Counted from the stretch's first letter, positions 45,612 to 57,097 are shown. The stretch: 64,000 nucleotides of DNA from Meiothermus sp. (GCF_026004075.1 NZ_BPIK01000001.1:594041-658040), one strand, 5' to 3'. Numbers and translations: made by a program. The notes: generated by a model not told the origin, from the letters alone.

Positions 45612-46073
45612 TTACTCGTCTAGCCTCTTCTCCATGCAAAGGCTCACGGGGTCTTCAAAGTAGGGGCCAAACGGCGGGATGCGCCGGAAGCCGAAGCTCT
45701 GGTATAGGCCAATGGCCTCGGTCTGGAAGACCCCGGTCTCGAGCCGGAGCACCCGCAGGCCCCGCTCATAGGCATGGGCTTGCAGGTGGGTCAAAAGCTG
45801 CTTCCCCACACCCTGCCCACGAAACGCAGGCCGCACGTACATCCGCTTGAGCTCGGCGTACTCGTCGCCAAATAGCTGCACCCCACCACAGCCCACCGGC
45901 TGGCCGTTCAGGTAGGCCACAAAGAAAGCGACCTCCTGCTGGATGAGTTTTTCTACGCTATACCCGTGGCGGCTTTTCGGGGGGTACAGCGGCTCCAAGA
46001 CCGCATCAAGTTCGGCGATCAGGGCCCTGGCTACTGGGCTGTCCGGGGGTTCGGCCTGGATGTGTAGGGGCAT
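45612..46073 (-). CDS. GNAT-family acetyltransferase
   Basis: A 153-residue N-acetyltransferase. The acetyl-CoA site is MYVRPAFRGQGVGKQLL (motif A), followed by LRLETGVFQTEAIGLYQSFGF (motif B). Substrate unknown. Its start lies 3 nt after the pgk stop, so it is probably the last gene of the gap-pgk transcript. Confidence 0.85.
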   Translation of the reverse strand: MPLHIQAEPPDSPVARALIAELDAVLEPLYPPKSRHGYSVEKLIQQEVAFFVAYLNGQPVGCGGVQLFGDEYAELKRMYVRPAFRGQGVGKQLLTHLQAHAYERGLRVLRLETGVFQTEAIGLYQSFGFRRIPPFGPYFEDPVSLCMEKRLDE

Positions 46074-46076
46074 GCC

Positions 46077-47264
46077 CTAGCTTAGCACCTCTATGCCGGG
46101 CAGGGTGCCGAGTTCCAGGAGCTCGAGGCTGGCCCCGCCGCCCGTGGACACATGGCTAAACTTATCGGCCATGCCCAGTTTGTTGGCCGCCGCCACCGAG
46201 TCGCCCCCGCCAATCACGGTAAAGGCGCCCTCGAGCCGAGCGATGGCCTCACCCACGGCCAGGGTACCCTTGGCAAAGTCATCTATCTCAAAGACCCCCA
46301 TAGGGCCGTTCCAGAGCACCGTCTTTGCACCTCGCAGCGCCCCGGCGAAGGTTTGGGCGCTCTCGGGCCCGATATCCAGCCCCATCCAGCCGTCCTCGAT
46401 GGCGTTTGCAGGCATGATTCGGGTGGGCGCCCCGGCCTCAATTTTTTGTGCCGCCACCACATCGGTAGGCAGCAGCAACTTAACCCCCAGGTCGGACGCC
46501 TTTTTGAGCAGGTCGCGGGCCAGATCCAGCTTGTCGTCTTCCACCAGGCTCTTGCCCACCTGCCCTCCCTGGGCCTTGATGAAGGTGAAGGCCATGGCCC
46601 CCCCAATCACCATCCCGGTCACTTTGGGCAGCAGGTTCTCGATCACCCCAATCTTGTCCGAGACCTTGGCCCCGCCCAGCACCACCCAGTAGGGCTTTTC
46701 GGGGTTGTGCAGCACCTTGCCGATGCTTTCAACCTCCTTTTCCATCAGGAAGCCTGCATAGCTGGGCAGGTATTTGGCTACCCCGGTTACCGAGGCATGG
46801 GCCCGGTGGGCTGAACCAAAAGCGTCGAGCACAAAGGCATCGCCGAGTCGCGCAAACTTCTTCGCCAATGCTTCGTCGTTCTTTTCCTCACCCGGCTCGA
46901 AGCGCACGTTGTCCAGCAAAATGACCGAGCCGGGGGGCGCGGCCTGAACGCGCTCTAGGGTGGCCTCGCTGGCCGGGGTCAACTCCGGCGAGCCCCCGAT
47001 GAAAATCACCGGCTTGCCCAGGTGTTTTTCCAGAACCGGGGCCACGGGTGCCAGGCTGCTGGCCTCCTCGTAGCCGCCCTTGGGACGCCCTAGGTGCGAG
47101 AACAACACCAGCGTAGCCCCCTGATCCAGCAGGTGCTTTAGCGTGGGGATGGCCGCTGCCACCCGGGTCTCGTCCTTGACTTTGCCATCCTTGATGGGCA
47201 CGTTGAAGTCTACCCGTACCAGTACACGTTTGCCGGCAGCGTTGAAGTCTCTGAGTGTTCGCAT
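46077..47264 (-). CDS. pgk: Phosphoglycerate kinase
   Basis: A 395-residue glycolytic kinase. N-terminal substrate site [26 protein letters not shown], hinge and C-terminal nucleotide site [16 protein letters not shown] and [19 protein letters not shown] 47264 ([11 protein letters not shown]) is the family start, with AGGAGA upstream. It follows gap in a two-step glycolytic pair separated by a hairpin-rich 108-nt spacer. Confidence 0.96.
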   Translation of the reverse strand: MRTLRDFNAAGKRVLVRVDFNVPIKDGKVKDETRVAAAIPTLKHLLDQGATLVLFSHLGRPKGGYEEASSLAPVAPVLEKHLGKPVIFIGGSPELTPASEATLERVQAAPPGSVILLDNVRFEPGEEKNDEALAKKFARLGDAFVLDAFGSAHRAHASVTGVAKYLPSYAGFLMEKEVESIGKVLHNPEKPYWVVLGGAKVSDKIGVIENLLPKVTGMVIGGAMAFTFIKAQGGQVGKSLVEDDKLDLARDLLKKASDLGVKLLLPTDVVAAQKIEAGAPTRIMPANAIEDGWMGLDIGPESAQTFAGALRGAKTVLWNGPMGVFEIDDFAKGTLAVGEAIARLEGAFTVIGGGDSVAAANKLGMADKFSHVSTGGGASLELLELGTLPGIEVLS

Positions 47265-47285
47265 GGTGGATCTCCTAGACAAATG

Positions 47286-47306
47286 CCCTCTCCCGCTGGG
47301 AGAGGG
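47286..47306. repeat. REP-like palindrome between gap and pgk
   Basis: CCCTCTCCC-GCT-GGGAGAGGG, a perfect 9-bp stem, followed by GTTGGGGTGAGGG. A second GGGGTGAG / CTCACCCC pairing lies further to 47349. Similar CCCTCTCCC palindromes are found between genes in many unrelated bacteria. Confidence 0.6.
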
Positions 47307-47372
47307 GTTGGGGTGAGGGGCGGGGTAAAGGTGAAACTGCTCACCCCGTGCGCCCCCTCCAAAGGTGCGGGC

Positions 47373-48718
<1,346 letters not shown>

Positions 48719-49882
48719 TTATGACAACCCAATATAGCTCAAGTACCATTGCACGATGGCCTCTCCATAGAACAACGCAACCAGCCCCCCAATGGCCAGA
48801 TAAGGCCCAAAGGGAATCTGGTTTTCACCGCCAAACCGCCGCATGATCAGGCCGATGATGGCACCGGCGAAGACCGCTATAAAAATTCCCACCAAAAGTT
48901 GGGCGAAGCCCAGCCAGACCCCTAGAAATCCGGCCAGCACGACATCGCCATAGCCCATCACGGTCACATAGCCGCTGGAGTTTTCGGCCTCGACCTCGAG
49001 CTCGACCCTATCGGAGGGGTTACGAAACCACCAGTACAGCATACCAGCCAGCGCCATACCGCCGGCGCTGACCAGCATTCCACGCAGGCTCTCCAGCGGT
49101 GGTAGGCCAAGCAACCAGGCTGCAATTGGAGCCAGCGCGGCGAGGCCGAGGGTGAGGCTGTCGTGGAGGGCAAACACTTTACCTGTGCGAGCGTTGAGCG
49201 AGGCATTGAACAAGCCCACCAGGATACCCAGGCTGCCCAGCCAAACGCCTCCCACCGTGCCAAACATCCCACCCCAGGCTCCCACCATTGCAGCCAGGTG
49301 TACCAGGTGCAGTCCAAAGGGGCCTTCGCGGGGGCCATCTTTAAACCGGTTGTATACCCACCCGCCAAAACCTGCAAACAGAGCCACCAAACCGGCCCCC
49401 ATCAACCCGCCGTCCAAGGCAGTCTGGAAGGTCTGGGGGAAACCCAGTAGGCCAGCCCCCACTAAGCCCAAGAAGACTCCTGCGAAGTTGAGCGAGTTGG
49501 GCAGGGTTTTGGTGTCGATATCTATGAACGATAATGCTATCAGCAAAGCAATAAAAGCCCAAATAAAAACCAGATCTGGGAAAAAAGGATGCAGAAGGGT
49601 GGCCAGGCTAAACAAAGCAGCCGTTAGCCCCTCCACTACCGGATACCGTACCGGGATTGGTGTCTTGCAGTTTCTGCATTTTCCGCCTTGAATAACCCAT
49701 GAGGCAATGGGTACCAGCTCAACAGGGGAGAGCTCGTGCTCGCAATGGGGGCAACGCGAGCGGGGCCATACCACCGAGATACCGGCGGGAACTCGATAAA
49801 TCACCACATTAAGAAACGAACCAATTAGACTCCCGAGCAGAAAGGCAAAAACAGCAAGAAGGGGCAAGGGTAGCAGCTCCAC
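48719..49882 (-). CDS. pilD: Type IV prepilin peptidase/methylase PilD
   Basis: A 387-residue membrane protease that cleaves and N-methylates type IV prepilins. N-terminal GSFLNVVIYRVP, zinc motif CPHC...CRNC (RSRCPHCEHELSP and KCRNCKTPIPVRYP), and the two catalytic aspartates in FIDIDTKTLPN and VMGYGDVVLAGFLG. Between these aspartates there is about 110 residues more than in the 260-290 residue proteobacterial enzymes. GTG start; TACAAT 6 nt upstream (leaderless). Confidence 0.92.
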   Translation of the reverse strand: MELLPLPLLAVFAFLLGSLIGSFLNVVIYRVPAGISVVWPRSRCPHCEHELSPVELVPIASWVIQGGKCRNCKTPIPVRYPVVEGLTAALFSLATLLHPFFPDLVFIWAFIALLIALSFIDIDTKTLPNSLNFAGVFLGLVGAGLLGFPQTFQTALDGGLMGAGLVALFAGFGGWVYNRFKDGPREGPFGLHLVHLAAMVGAWGGMFGTVGGVWLGSLGILVGLFNASLNARTGKVFALHDSLTLGLAALAPIAAWLLGLPPLESLRGMLVSAGGMALAGMLYWWFRNPSDRVELEVEAENSSGYVTVMGYGDVVLAGFLGVWLGFAQLLVGIFIAVFAGAIIGLIMRRFGGENQIPFGPYLAIGGLVALFYGEAIVQWYLSYIGLS

Positions 49883-50082
49883 CCCGTTATTGTAGGCGCT
49901 GGGCTGGGGATGTTTTGTGACGTATACGTTGGCTTTGCTAGTGGATTTTGTTAGCGCGACTTATGCTCGAGCCCAGAAGAGACCCTGCTTATAGCTTGGG
50001 CAATGCTGGAACCAATAGCAAATAGATGATCTAGACAGTATGTTTATTGCTATACCCGGCTGAGCCGGGCCAGCGTCGAAAA

Positions 50083-50829
50083 ATGAATCAGCCCATTTGT
50101 TTCCTTACGAGCCCGTTGCTGGAGGTACCCCACGGCTTCACGACCCGCCAGGGGGGTGTATCGCCTGCTCCCTACGATAGCCTCAACCTGGGCCTGTCTA
50201 CCGCCGATAGCCCAGAGCATGTGATCGAGAACCGTAAGCGGGTACTGGCTGCTTTTGGTGATCCGCCGACAATCGCGCTAAATCAAGTGCATGGCAATCA
50301 GGTGCATGTGGTTGAGACAGCTGGAACATGGGAGGGGGATGGAGTGCTGACCGCCAGGCCTGGGTTGTTGCTGCGGGTTACTGTGGCCGACTGCTATCCC
50401 ATCCTGCTCCACGACCCTGTTAAGCATGTGGTGGGGGCCTTGCACGCGGGCTGGCGGGGGGTGGTCTCGGGCATTTTGCCGCGGGCCCTGGAACTGATGC
50501 AGTCCCGGTATGGCTCGAGCCCGGATACCATCCGCGTAGCAGTAGGCCCTGGCATCAGCGGCCCCAACTTCCAGGTGGGTTCCGAGGTGCTGGAGCAATT
50601 CGAGCGGGTGGGTCTGGCCTTTGCCTGGTCCGATCCCCAGCACCCGGGCCGATACCGGCTCGACCTCGAGCAGGCCATACGCAACCAGGCCTTACGCGGC
50701 GGGGTTGCTCCCCAGAACTACTGGGCGCTGGGACGCTGCACCTATGCCGACCCACAATTCTTTTCCCACCGGCGAGATAGGGGCCAGACTGGACGAATGT
50801 GGGCCTTGATTATGCTTCCCAACCGGTAG
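50083..50829 (+). CDS. pgeF: Laccase-domain protein PgeF/YfiH
   Basis: A 248-residue Cu/Zn-binding protein of the YfiH family. Metal ligands: His in LNQVHGNQVHVV, Cys in TVADCYPILLHDP and His in GALHAGWRG. The family has been called polyphenol oxidase, purine nucleoside phosphorylase and peptidoglycan editing factor. ATG 50083 (MNQPICFLTSP) begins the conserved part; a further upstream GTG/TTG frame adds 12 unconserved residues. Confidence 0.88.
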   Translation: MNQPICFLTSPLLEVPHGFTTRQGGVSPAPYDSLNLGLSTADSPEHVIENRKRVLAAFGDPPTIALNQVHGNQVHVVETAGTWEGDGVLTARPGLLLRVTVADCYPILLHDPVKHVVGALHAGWRGVVSGILPRALELMQSRYGSSPDTIRVAVGPGISGPNFQVGSEVLEQFERVGLAFAWSDPQHPGRYRLDLEQAIRNQALRGGVAPQNYWALGRCTYADPQFFSHRRDRGQTGRMWALIMLPNR

Positions 50830-50872
50830 ATGCATTCTTTAGTCTTGCAAAAGTTTTCGTTAGACTGGGGAC

Positions 50873-51427
50873 GTGCTCAAGCCTAGGGCCCAACTCCACT
50901 CGGTTACTAAGATCACCCCAGGGTGGCTTCGGAAACGGGGCTTGAAGGCGGTTTTGCTCGACCTGGATAATACCCTGGTGCCCTATAGAACTTACGGTGA
51001 GGTGCCTGAGGGCTTGCTAGAATGGCTAAAGACCCTAAAGCAGGCGGGTATCCCGGTGATGCTTGTCTCCAACGCAACCCCCCGACGCGTGCGCTATTGG
51101 TGTGAGAAACTGGGCGTACCTGGTTTTGGCCCTGCTGGCAAACCCTGGTTTGGGTTTCGCAAGGCCCTGCGACGGCTGGCACTGCCCGCCCACGAAGTGG
51201 CGGTGGTGGGTGATCAGCTTTTTACCGATGTGTTAGGCGGCAACTTGGTGGGGATGTACACCGTGCTGGTTCCACCGCTTGCCCCACAGGAGTTGGGATA
51301 TACCCGACTGGTGCGAAAACTCGAGCGTTGGGTGCTGCAAAATTCCAAGTATGGACGCACTGTAGAGACCAATGAGGAATTTGACCCAAAAGATTTGCAC
51401 CAAAACCCCACAATGAGCAAAGACTAG
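50873..51427 (+). CDS. YqeG-type HAD phosphatase
   Basis: A 184-residue HAD subfamily IIIA phosphatase: nucleophile loop LLDLDNTLVPY (two Asp), motif II VSNAT, Lys in AGKPWFGF, and motif IV VGDQLFTDVLGGN. Mitochondrial and bacterial relatives are phosphatidylglycerophosphate phosphatases or unknown. The GTG start has TAGACT 6 nt upstream. It precedes pilF with its own ribosome site. Confidence 0.85.
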   Translation: MLKPRAQLHSVTKITPGWLRKRGLKAVLLDLDNTLVPYRTYGEVPEGLLEWLKTLKQAGIPVMLVSNATPRRVRYWCEKLGVPGFGPAGKPWFGFRKALRRLALPAHEVAVVGDQLFTDVLGGNLVGMYTVLVPPLAPQELGYTRLVRKLERWVLQNSKYGRTVETNEEFDPKDLHQNPTMSKD

Positions 51428-51541
51428 GAGGAAGCGAAGTGATGCCCTGTGTAAATCCGCAGCATGGCCCAATAATTTCGTCAATTAAATGCTTTATTGC
51501 CGCAGCAGGCATCAACTGCTTCGAGTAGGAGGACAGGTCGA

Positions 51542-54199
51542 ATGGCGAACGTCTTGACCATTGGAGACAAAAGGCTTGGTGCAGCCCTTCTGGACATGGG
51601 TTTGTTGGGCGATGAGGAGCTTCAGCGTGCCCTCGAGCAGCACCGCGAAGTGGGGGGAAATCTCTCAGACATCATTGTCGAGCTGGGGTTACTCTCCGAG
51701 CGCCGCATTGCCCAGGCCATTGAGGAAGCCTTTGGTGTTCCATTGGTGGAACTGGTAGGGATGGAGATTTCACCCGAGGCCAAGTCGCTTGTTCCGGCCG
51801 AGCGAGCGCGCGATCTGGGGGCTATTCCTTTTAGCCTGGAAGGCGGCACCCTGCGGGTGGCCTTGCTTAACCCGCTGGACAACCTGGTGCTCGAGGAGCT
51901 CGAAGACCTCACCAACCAAATTATTGAGCCCTACCTTACGACGCCGTCCTCTTTTCGCTACGCCCTTGCCCTGCACTACCCCGAGCTGGGCTTGCCGGTG
52001 CCCCCGCCCCCTACGGCAGTTTCGCCAGGGGAGATGCAGCTTGGCGAAATTTTGATCAACAAGGGTTGGTTGAGCCGGGAGGATCTCGAGGCTGCTCTGG
52101 TCGAGCAAGAGAAGACTGGTGAGCTACTGGGTCGGCTGCTTGTCCACAAATTTGGCTTGACCGAGGAAAGGCTTTTCCAAGCCCTGGCCGAGCAAGCCAA
52201 TATTGAGTTTAGAACGGAGCTGGATGACCTCGAGCTTCAGCCAGAGGTTTCGGCTTACCTGTTGCGTCCCGACGCCCTGCGGTACCAAGCAGTGCCGGTT
52301 CGACAGGATGGACAACAGGTACTTGTGGTACTGGCCGATCCTCGCCACCGTCACGCCGTAGCCCAGCTTATCGATCGTCCGACCAAGTTCATCCTAACCC
52401 TGCCCAAGGTTTGGGAAACCCTCTTCAGTAAGGCCTACCCCGAAAAGAGTCGTCTGGGTGAGGCCCTGGTACAAGAGGGCAAACTGAACCGCGCCGCCCT
52501 GCAGGATGCCCTTTCGGTGCAGCGCCGTATGGGTAAAACCCGGCCCCTGGGCGAGGTTCTGGTAGAGCTGGGTTACGTGAGCGCCCAGGACGTAGAAGAG
52601 GCCCTGGCCAAGCAGCGGCAGGGCGGGGGGCGTTTGGAAGATACCTTGGTGCAGTCGGGAAAAATCAAGCCGGAGATGCTGGCCAAGAGTCTGGCAACTC
52701 AACTTGGCTACTCTTATATTGACCCCAACGACTTCCCCCCCGACCCCTCGGTGCTCACGATGGTGCCTGAATCTACTGTTCGGCGCTACACCATCTTTCC
52801 CCACCACCTCGAGGGCAACACCCTGGTGGTGCTGATGAAAGACCCTCGCAATATCCTGGCCATTGACGATCTGCGCATGATTACCCGACGCGACATCATG
52901 CCAGCAGTTTCGGCAGAGGCGGCCATTACCAAACTCATCGAGCGGTTTTATGGCAGTACCACCGGTGTAGAGGAGCTGGCCCGTGAGTTCGAGGGCAAAA
53001 AGAAAGAGGAAGATAATGTCGATACCAGCGCCCTTGACGACAACGCGGTAGTTAAGCTGGTCAACAGTATTATTCGAGAGGCTTATCTACAAGAGGCGTC
53101 GGATATTCACATCGAACCCCGCCAGTCCGACATTCTGGTACGTATCCGCATCGACGGTAGCCTGCGGGAGTATATGCGCCTGCCCAAGGGGGCTGGGCCG
53201 GCCATTGCCTCACGCGTTAAGATCATGTCCAACCTCGACATTGCCGAGCGCCGCCTGCCCCAGGACGGGCGGGTGCGCTATCGCGACCGCTCCATAGATC
53301 TGGATCTGCGCCTTTCCACCCTTCCCACCGTCTACGGCGAGAAAATCGTAATGCGCCTTCTGCGAAAAGCCGCCGACATTCCCGAAATTGAACAACTTGG
53401 CTTCGCTCCCGACGTGTTCCAGCGCTTCGAGGATGTGATATCCAAGCCCTACGGCATCTTTTTGATTACCGGGCCTACTGGGTCGGGCAAGTCTTTTACC
53501 ACCTTCAGCATTCTGAAGCGCATTGCTACACCTGACAAGAACACTACCACCATTGAAGACCCCGTGGAGTACGAGATTCCTGGAATCAACCAAACCCAGG
53601 TGAACCCTGTGGCAGGCCTGACTTTCGCAAAAGCCTTGCGGAGCTTCTTGCGCCAAGACCCCGACATTATCATGGTCGGTGAGATTCGTGACTCCGAGAC
53701 CGCCAAAATTGCCACCGAGGCGGCCCTGACCGGCCACCTGGTGATTGCCACCCTGCACACTAACGACGCAGCAGGTGCCGTCACCCGCCTCGATGAGATG
53801 GGAGTGGAGCTCTTCAACATCTCGGCGGCCCTGGTGGGGGTGCTGGCCCAGCGCCTGGTGCGCAAAATTTGTGAGCACTGCAAAATTCAAGTCGAGCCCG
53901 ATCCAAGCGTGCTGCGCCGGCTAGGAATGACCAAAGAAGATGTGCGGGGTAAGAGTCTGTACAAGGGCACTGGCTGTGACAAGTGCAACGGTACTGGCTA
54001 CAAAGGTCGGGCGGCTATCCACGAGCTGATGGTGCTGGATGATGAAATTCGGCGAGCCATCGTGGAGGGGCAGTCGGCCACCCAGATCAAGGAGATCGCC
54101 CGCAAGAGCGGCATGAAAACCTTGCGTGAGGATGGTATCCAGAAGGCCTTTGCGGGTCTGACCACCCTGGAAGAGGTGATGGCCCGCACCAACGAGTAG
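51542..54199 (+). CDS. pilF: Type IV pilus assembly/DNA uptake ATPase PilF (PilB/GspE family)
   Basis: An 885-residue ATPase powering pilus extension and natural transformation, the same length class as Thermus PilF. Three N-terminal GSPII/MshEN modules begin at about residues 9, 178 and 302 (KRLGAALLDMGLLGDEEL; MQLGEILINKGWLSREDL; SRLGEALVQEGKLNRAAL); in Thermus one of them binds c-di-GMP. The ATPase core has GPTGSGKS (about 644-651), the Asp box, Walker B MVGEIRDSETA, the His box, and a tetracysteine zinc site (CEHC and CDKC). AGGAGG stands 10 nt before ATG 51542. pilD lies 1.7 kb away and a cyclase/phosphodiesterase pair 20-24 kb away. Confidence 0.95.
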   Translation: MANVLTIGDKRLGAALLDMGLLGDEELQRALEQHREVGGNLSDIIVELGLLSERRIAQAIEEAFGVPLVELVGMEISPEAKSLVPAERARDLGAIPFSLEGGTLRVALLNPLDNLVLEELEDLTNQIIEPYLTTPSSFRYALALHYPELGLPVPPPPTAVSPGEMQLGEILINKGWLSREDLEAALVEQEKTGELLGRLLVHKFGLTEERLFQALAEQANIEFRTELDDLELQPEVSAYLLRPDALRYQAVPVRQDGQQVLVVLADPRHRHAVAQLIDRPTKFILTLPKVWETLFSKAYPEKSRLGEALVQEGKLNRAALQDALSVQRRMGKTRPLGEVLVELGYVSAQDVEEALAKQRQGGGRLEDTLVQSGKIKPEMLAKSLATQLGYSYIDPNDFPPDPSVLTMVPESTVRRYTIFPHHLEGNTLVVLMKDPRNILAIDDLRMITRRDIMPAVSAEAAITKLIERFYGSTTGVEELAREFEGKKKEEDNVDTSALDDNAVVKLVNSIIREAYLQEASDIHIEPRQSDILVRIRIDGSLREYMRLPKGAGPAIASRVKIMSNLDIAERRLPQDGRVRYRDRSIDLDLRLSTLPTVYGEKIVMRLLRKAADIPEIEQLGFAPDVFQRFEDVISKPYGIFLITGPTGSGKSFTTFSILKRIATPDKNTTTIEDPVEYEIPGINQTQVNPVAGLTFAKALRSFLRQDPDIIMVGEIRDSETAKIATEAALTGHLVIATLHTNDAAGAVTRLDEMGVELFNISAALVGVLAQRLVRKICEHCKIQVEPDPSVLRRLGMTKEDVRGKSLYKGTGCDKCNGTGYKGRAAIHELMVLDDEIRRAIVEGQSATQIKEIARKSGMKTLREDGIQKAFAGLTTLEEVMARTNE

Positions 54200-54336
54200 C
54201 ATCGCTGCCCTTTCGCCTTGGCTGAGAGGAGCCCAGCAAAGCGTACTGCTTCGTGAAGGGCTTTCCAGTGCCTCTATCTGGCTTAGCCTTCGAGCGGATC
54301 CCAATATGGAGCCCAAAGCAGTAGAATCGCTTTGCT

Positions 54337-55695
54337 ATGAGCTGGCCCGATTACCTAAATGAACACCAAGCGGCTCACCTCGAGGACTTCCGCGCTTTTT
54401 TAGCCATCCCCAGCATCTCGGCCCAGCCTGCCCACAGCCAGGATGTGCAGCGGGCCGCGCAATGGTTGGCAGCCCGCTTCAAACAAGCTGGGTTTTTGCA
54501 AGCCGAGGTACTGCCCACCGCCGGACATCCGGTGGTGCTGGCCGAGTACTGTCCCTACCCCGACCGGCCCACGGTACTTTTCTATGGCCATTACGACGTG
54601 CAGCCCGCCGACAACCCCGAGCGCTGGAACTCCCCGCCTTTTGAGCCCACCGTGGTAGATGGGCGCATTGTGGCCCGTGGGGCCTCCGATATGAAAGGCC
54701 AGGTGATGGCTTTTCTGCTGGCTGCCGAGGCCCTAATCGCTACTGGAAACCTCAACCTCAACGTGAAGGCCCTCATCGAGGGGGAGGAGGAGATCAGCAG
54801 CCCCAGCCTGCCTGCATTTATCGAGAAGAATCGAGAACGGCTGCGCTGCGACATGATCATCAACGGGGACAGCGGCCAGCTTTCCGAGACCACCCCGCTC
54901 TTGAGCCTGGGCGCGCGGGGTATATGCGGCCTCGAGTTCGACCTGATTGGTCCCAGCCACGACCTGCACTCCGGCTCCTGGGGAGGACAGGTGCAAAACC
55001 CCTTGCACGCCATGGCCGAGCTGATTGCCTCGTTGCACAACCCCGACGGCAGTGTAGCGGTCAAGGGCTTTTATGACGATGTAGAACCCCTGAGCCCCGA
55101 ATTGCGCGAGTGGTACAAGCAGATTCCCTGGAACGAAGCAGAGATGAGGCAGAAACTGGGGGTGCCTGAGTTTTACGGCGAGGCGGGTTACACCCCCTGG
55201 GAACGCATCACCGGACGGCCTACCCTCGAGGTCAACGGGATGTGGGGTGGTTACATGGGGCCGGGGGGCATGACGGTGATTCCTTCCACTGCGCACGCCA
55301 AAATTACCTGCCGCCTGGTGCCTCACCAGGATCCGGAGAAGATCGTGGCCCTGGTTAGAGCACACCTCGAGGCGCATTTACCCAAGGGCGTACGCCTGGA
55401 GGTGCGGGTTAAGGAGTCGGGAGCCCCAGCTTTTCGTATGCGGGCCGACCATCCGGTGGCCCAGGTGGCCCGAGAAGTCCTCACCGAACTGTACGGTGTG
55501 CCGCCGGTCGAGACTATGTTCGGCGGCTCGGTGCCCATTCTGAGCACCCTAAAACAGCTACTAGGCCACGATCCGGTCAGCTTTGGCTTTGGCCTCGAGG
55601 ACGAACTGATTCATTCCCCTAACGAGTTTTTCAGGCTTTCCAGTTTCGAGAAAGGCAAGCAGGGCTACGCCCGGCTGCTCATGCGATTGGCCTGA
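54337..55695 (+). CDS. M20-family dipeptidase
   Basis: A 452-residue zinc peptidase of the M20 family. Metal motifs: FYGHYDVQPAD, RGASDMKGQVMAF, LIEGEEEISSPS and the C-terminal HSPNEFF. The insert lid domain (about 200-330) matches carnosinase-like dipeptidases. TAGAAT lies 9 nt before the ATG. Confidence 0.88.
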   Translation: MSWPDYLNEHQAAHLEDFRAFLAIPSISAQPAHSQDVQRAAQWLAARFKQAGFLQAEVLPTAGHPVVLAEYCPYPDRPTVLFYGHYDVQPADNPERWNSPPFEPTVVDGRIVARGASDMKGQVMAFLLAAEALIATGNLNLNVKALIEGEEEISSPSLPAFIEKNRERLRCDMIINGDSGQLSETTPLLSLGARGICGLEFDLIGPSHDLHSGSWGGQVQNPLHAMAELIASLHNPDGSVAVKGFYDDVEPLSPELREWYKQIPWNEAEMRQKLGVPEFYGEAGYTPWERITGRPTLEVNGMWGGYMGPGGMTVIPSTAHAKITCRLVPHQDPEKIVALVRAHLEAHLPKGVRLEVRVKESGAPAFRMRADHPVAQVAREVLTELYGVPPVETMFGGSVPILSTLKQLLGHDPVSFGFGLEDELIHSPNEFFRLSSFEKGKQGYARLLMRLA

Positions 55696-55867
55696 TAGTC
55701 AAGATACCGTCAGCTGCCCGGCCAGCGTTGTTGTGCGTACTTTGGAATTGCTCTATTGAGCGAGCGCGCTGATAAAGATTTGCTCAACGACAAGGTTAAC
55801 ATCGGCTGAATGGGTTCTCATTACGGCCAGACTCTGTATTCTACTCTGGGGGTGGAGGAGGCCATAC

Positions 55868-57097
55868 ATGAAGCGAATCTTCTCAACAACTCTAGGACTC
55901 TTGCTAGCTGGCTCTGCCCTGGCCGCGCCGGAACTGAGCCCCCAGGGCATCATCATCAACCCGGTGCCCACCGACCTACAGGTGCGGGTGTGGGTCAACA
56001 AAGACCCCGGCAAGACCGGCAACCCTGTTTACCAGATTGGCGAACGCATCCAGGTCTCGGTGCAGGTCAACCAGGATGCCTACGTCTACATTTTCAGCGT
56101 CAAGTCTACGGGCGAGATTGGTCTGATTCTGCCCAATGCCTTCGACCAGAACAATCTGTTGCGCGCGGGTGAGATCCGCACCTTCCCGCCAGCCACCGGC
56201 GCACGCTACGCGCTCGAGGTGGCCGGCCCCGAAGGGCAGGATCGGGTGCTGGCCGTAGCTAGCCGCCAGCCCCTATCGCTGGCCCAGATTGCCGACATTC
56301 AGACTGGGCGGGTGAACGTGCAGGGCGCAGACAACCTGGCCCGGGCCCTCTCGATTGTGGTAACCCCGCTGCCCCAGCAGGACTGGGTTTCCAACGTGGC
56401 GTTTTTCACCGTGGGGCGGGCGGCTGTAACCCCCGTACAGCCCGTGCAACCGGGCACCGGCACCCTTAGCGTGAACTCGAGCCCCGCGGGGGCCCAGGTG
56501 CTGGTGGAAGGCCGGGTGGTGGGGAGCACCCCCCTCAACCTGGTGCTGCGTCCGGGGCGGGTGGATATCGAGCTGCGCCTGGGGGGCTACCAGACCTTCC
56601 GCACCACCGCCCAGATCCGGCCCGGTGAGACTACGGTGGTCAACGCCAACCTGGTGCCGGTGGTGCAAAACGGGCTGCTGCAAATCAACTCCAACCCCCA
56701 GGGGGCCCAGGTGGTGCTCAACGGCCGGGTGGTGGGGAATACCCCCCTCAACCTAACCGTACAGCCGGGCCGCTACGACCTCGAGCTGCGCCTGGGCGGC
56801 TACCAGAGCTTCCGGGCCAGCGTGACCGTGGGCAACGGCCAGACCGTTCCGGTGAACGCAACCCTGCAAGCCCTGCGGGGGACGCTCGAGGTCTACACCA
56901 ATGTGGAGGCTCGCATCTTCCTGGATGGCCGCGAGGTAGGTCAGACCCGGGGTGGCTTCCTGCGCCTGGGGGAGCTGGAGAGCGGGGTTGTCCAGGTGGT
57001 GGCGCTGGCCCCTGGCTACCGGGTGGTGTTCCAGGATGTCCGCATCGAGCCGGGGCGGGCCCTGCAGGTGCGGCTCGACCTGATGCGGGCTCGCTAG
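55868..57097 (+). CDS. Exported DUF4384 protein with PEGA repeats
   Basis: A 409-residue protein. Signal peptide (LLLAGSALAA), then a DUF4384-like domain (about 38-180) with GIIINPVPTDLQVRVWVNKD, then three PEGA-type beta modules of about 65 residues (about 199-264, 270-335, 340-405). The first two are nearly identical in plan (SSPAGAQVLVEGRVVGSTPL; SNPQGAQVVLNGRVVGNTPL) and their DNA is repeated as well. PEGA modules occur in S-layer and envelope proteins. It ends at a strong terminator. Confidence 0.8.
   Translation: MKRIFSTTLGLLLAGSALAAPELSPQGIIINPVPTDLQVRVWVNKDPGKTGNPVYQIGERIQVSVQVNQDAYVYIFSVKSTGEIGLILPNAFDQNNLLRAGEIRTFPPATGARYALEVAGPEGQDRVLAVASRQPLSLAQIADIQTGRVNVQGADNLARALSIVVTPLPQQDWVSNVAFFTVGRAAVTPVQPVQPGTGTLSVNSSPAGAQVLVEGRVVGSTPLNLVLRPGRVDIELRLGGYQTFRTTAQIRPGETTVVNANLVPVVQNGLLQINSNPQGAQVVLNGRVVGNTPLNLTVQPGRYDLELRLGGYQSFRASVTVGNGQTVPVNATLQALRGTLEVYTNVEARIFLDGREVGQTRGGFLRLGELESGVVQVVALAPGYRVVFQDVRIEPGRALQVRLDLMRAR

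Noticed and set aside
49956..49972. Third RDRM-like site (TTATG with 7-nt spacer)
   Set aside because: The right half reads CCAGA instead of CATAA; too weak, and no damage gene is next to it.
56458..56875. Tandem DNA repeat as a mobile or CRISPR-like array
   Set aside because: The two ~210-bp units code for PEGA modules in frame; they are internal protein repeats.
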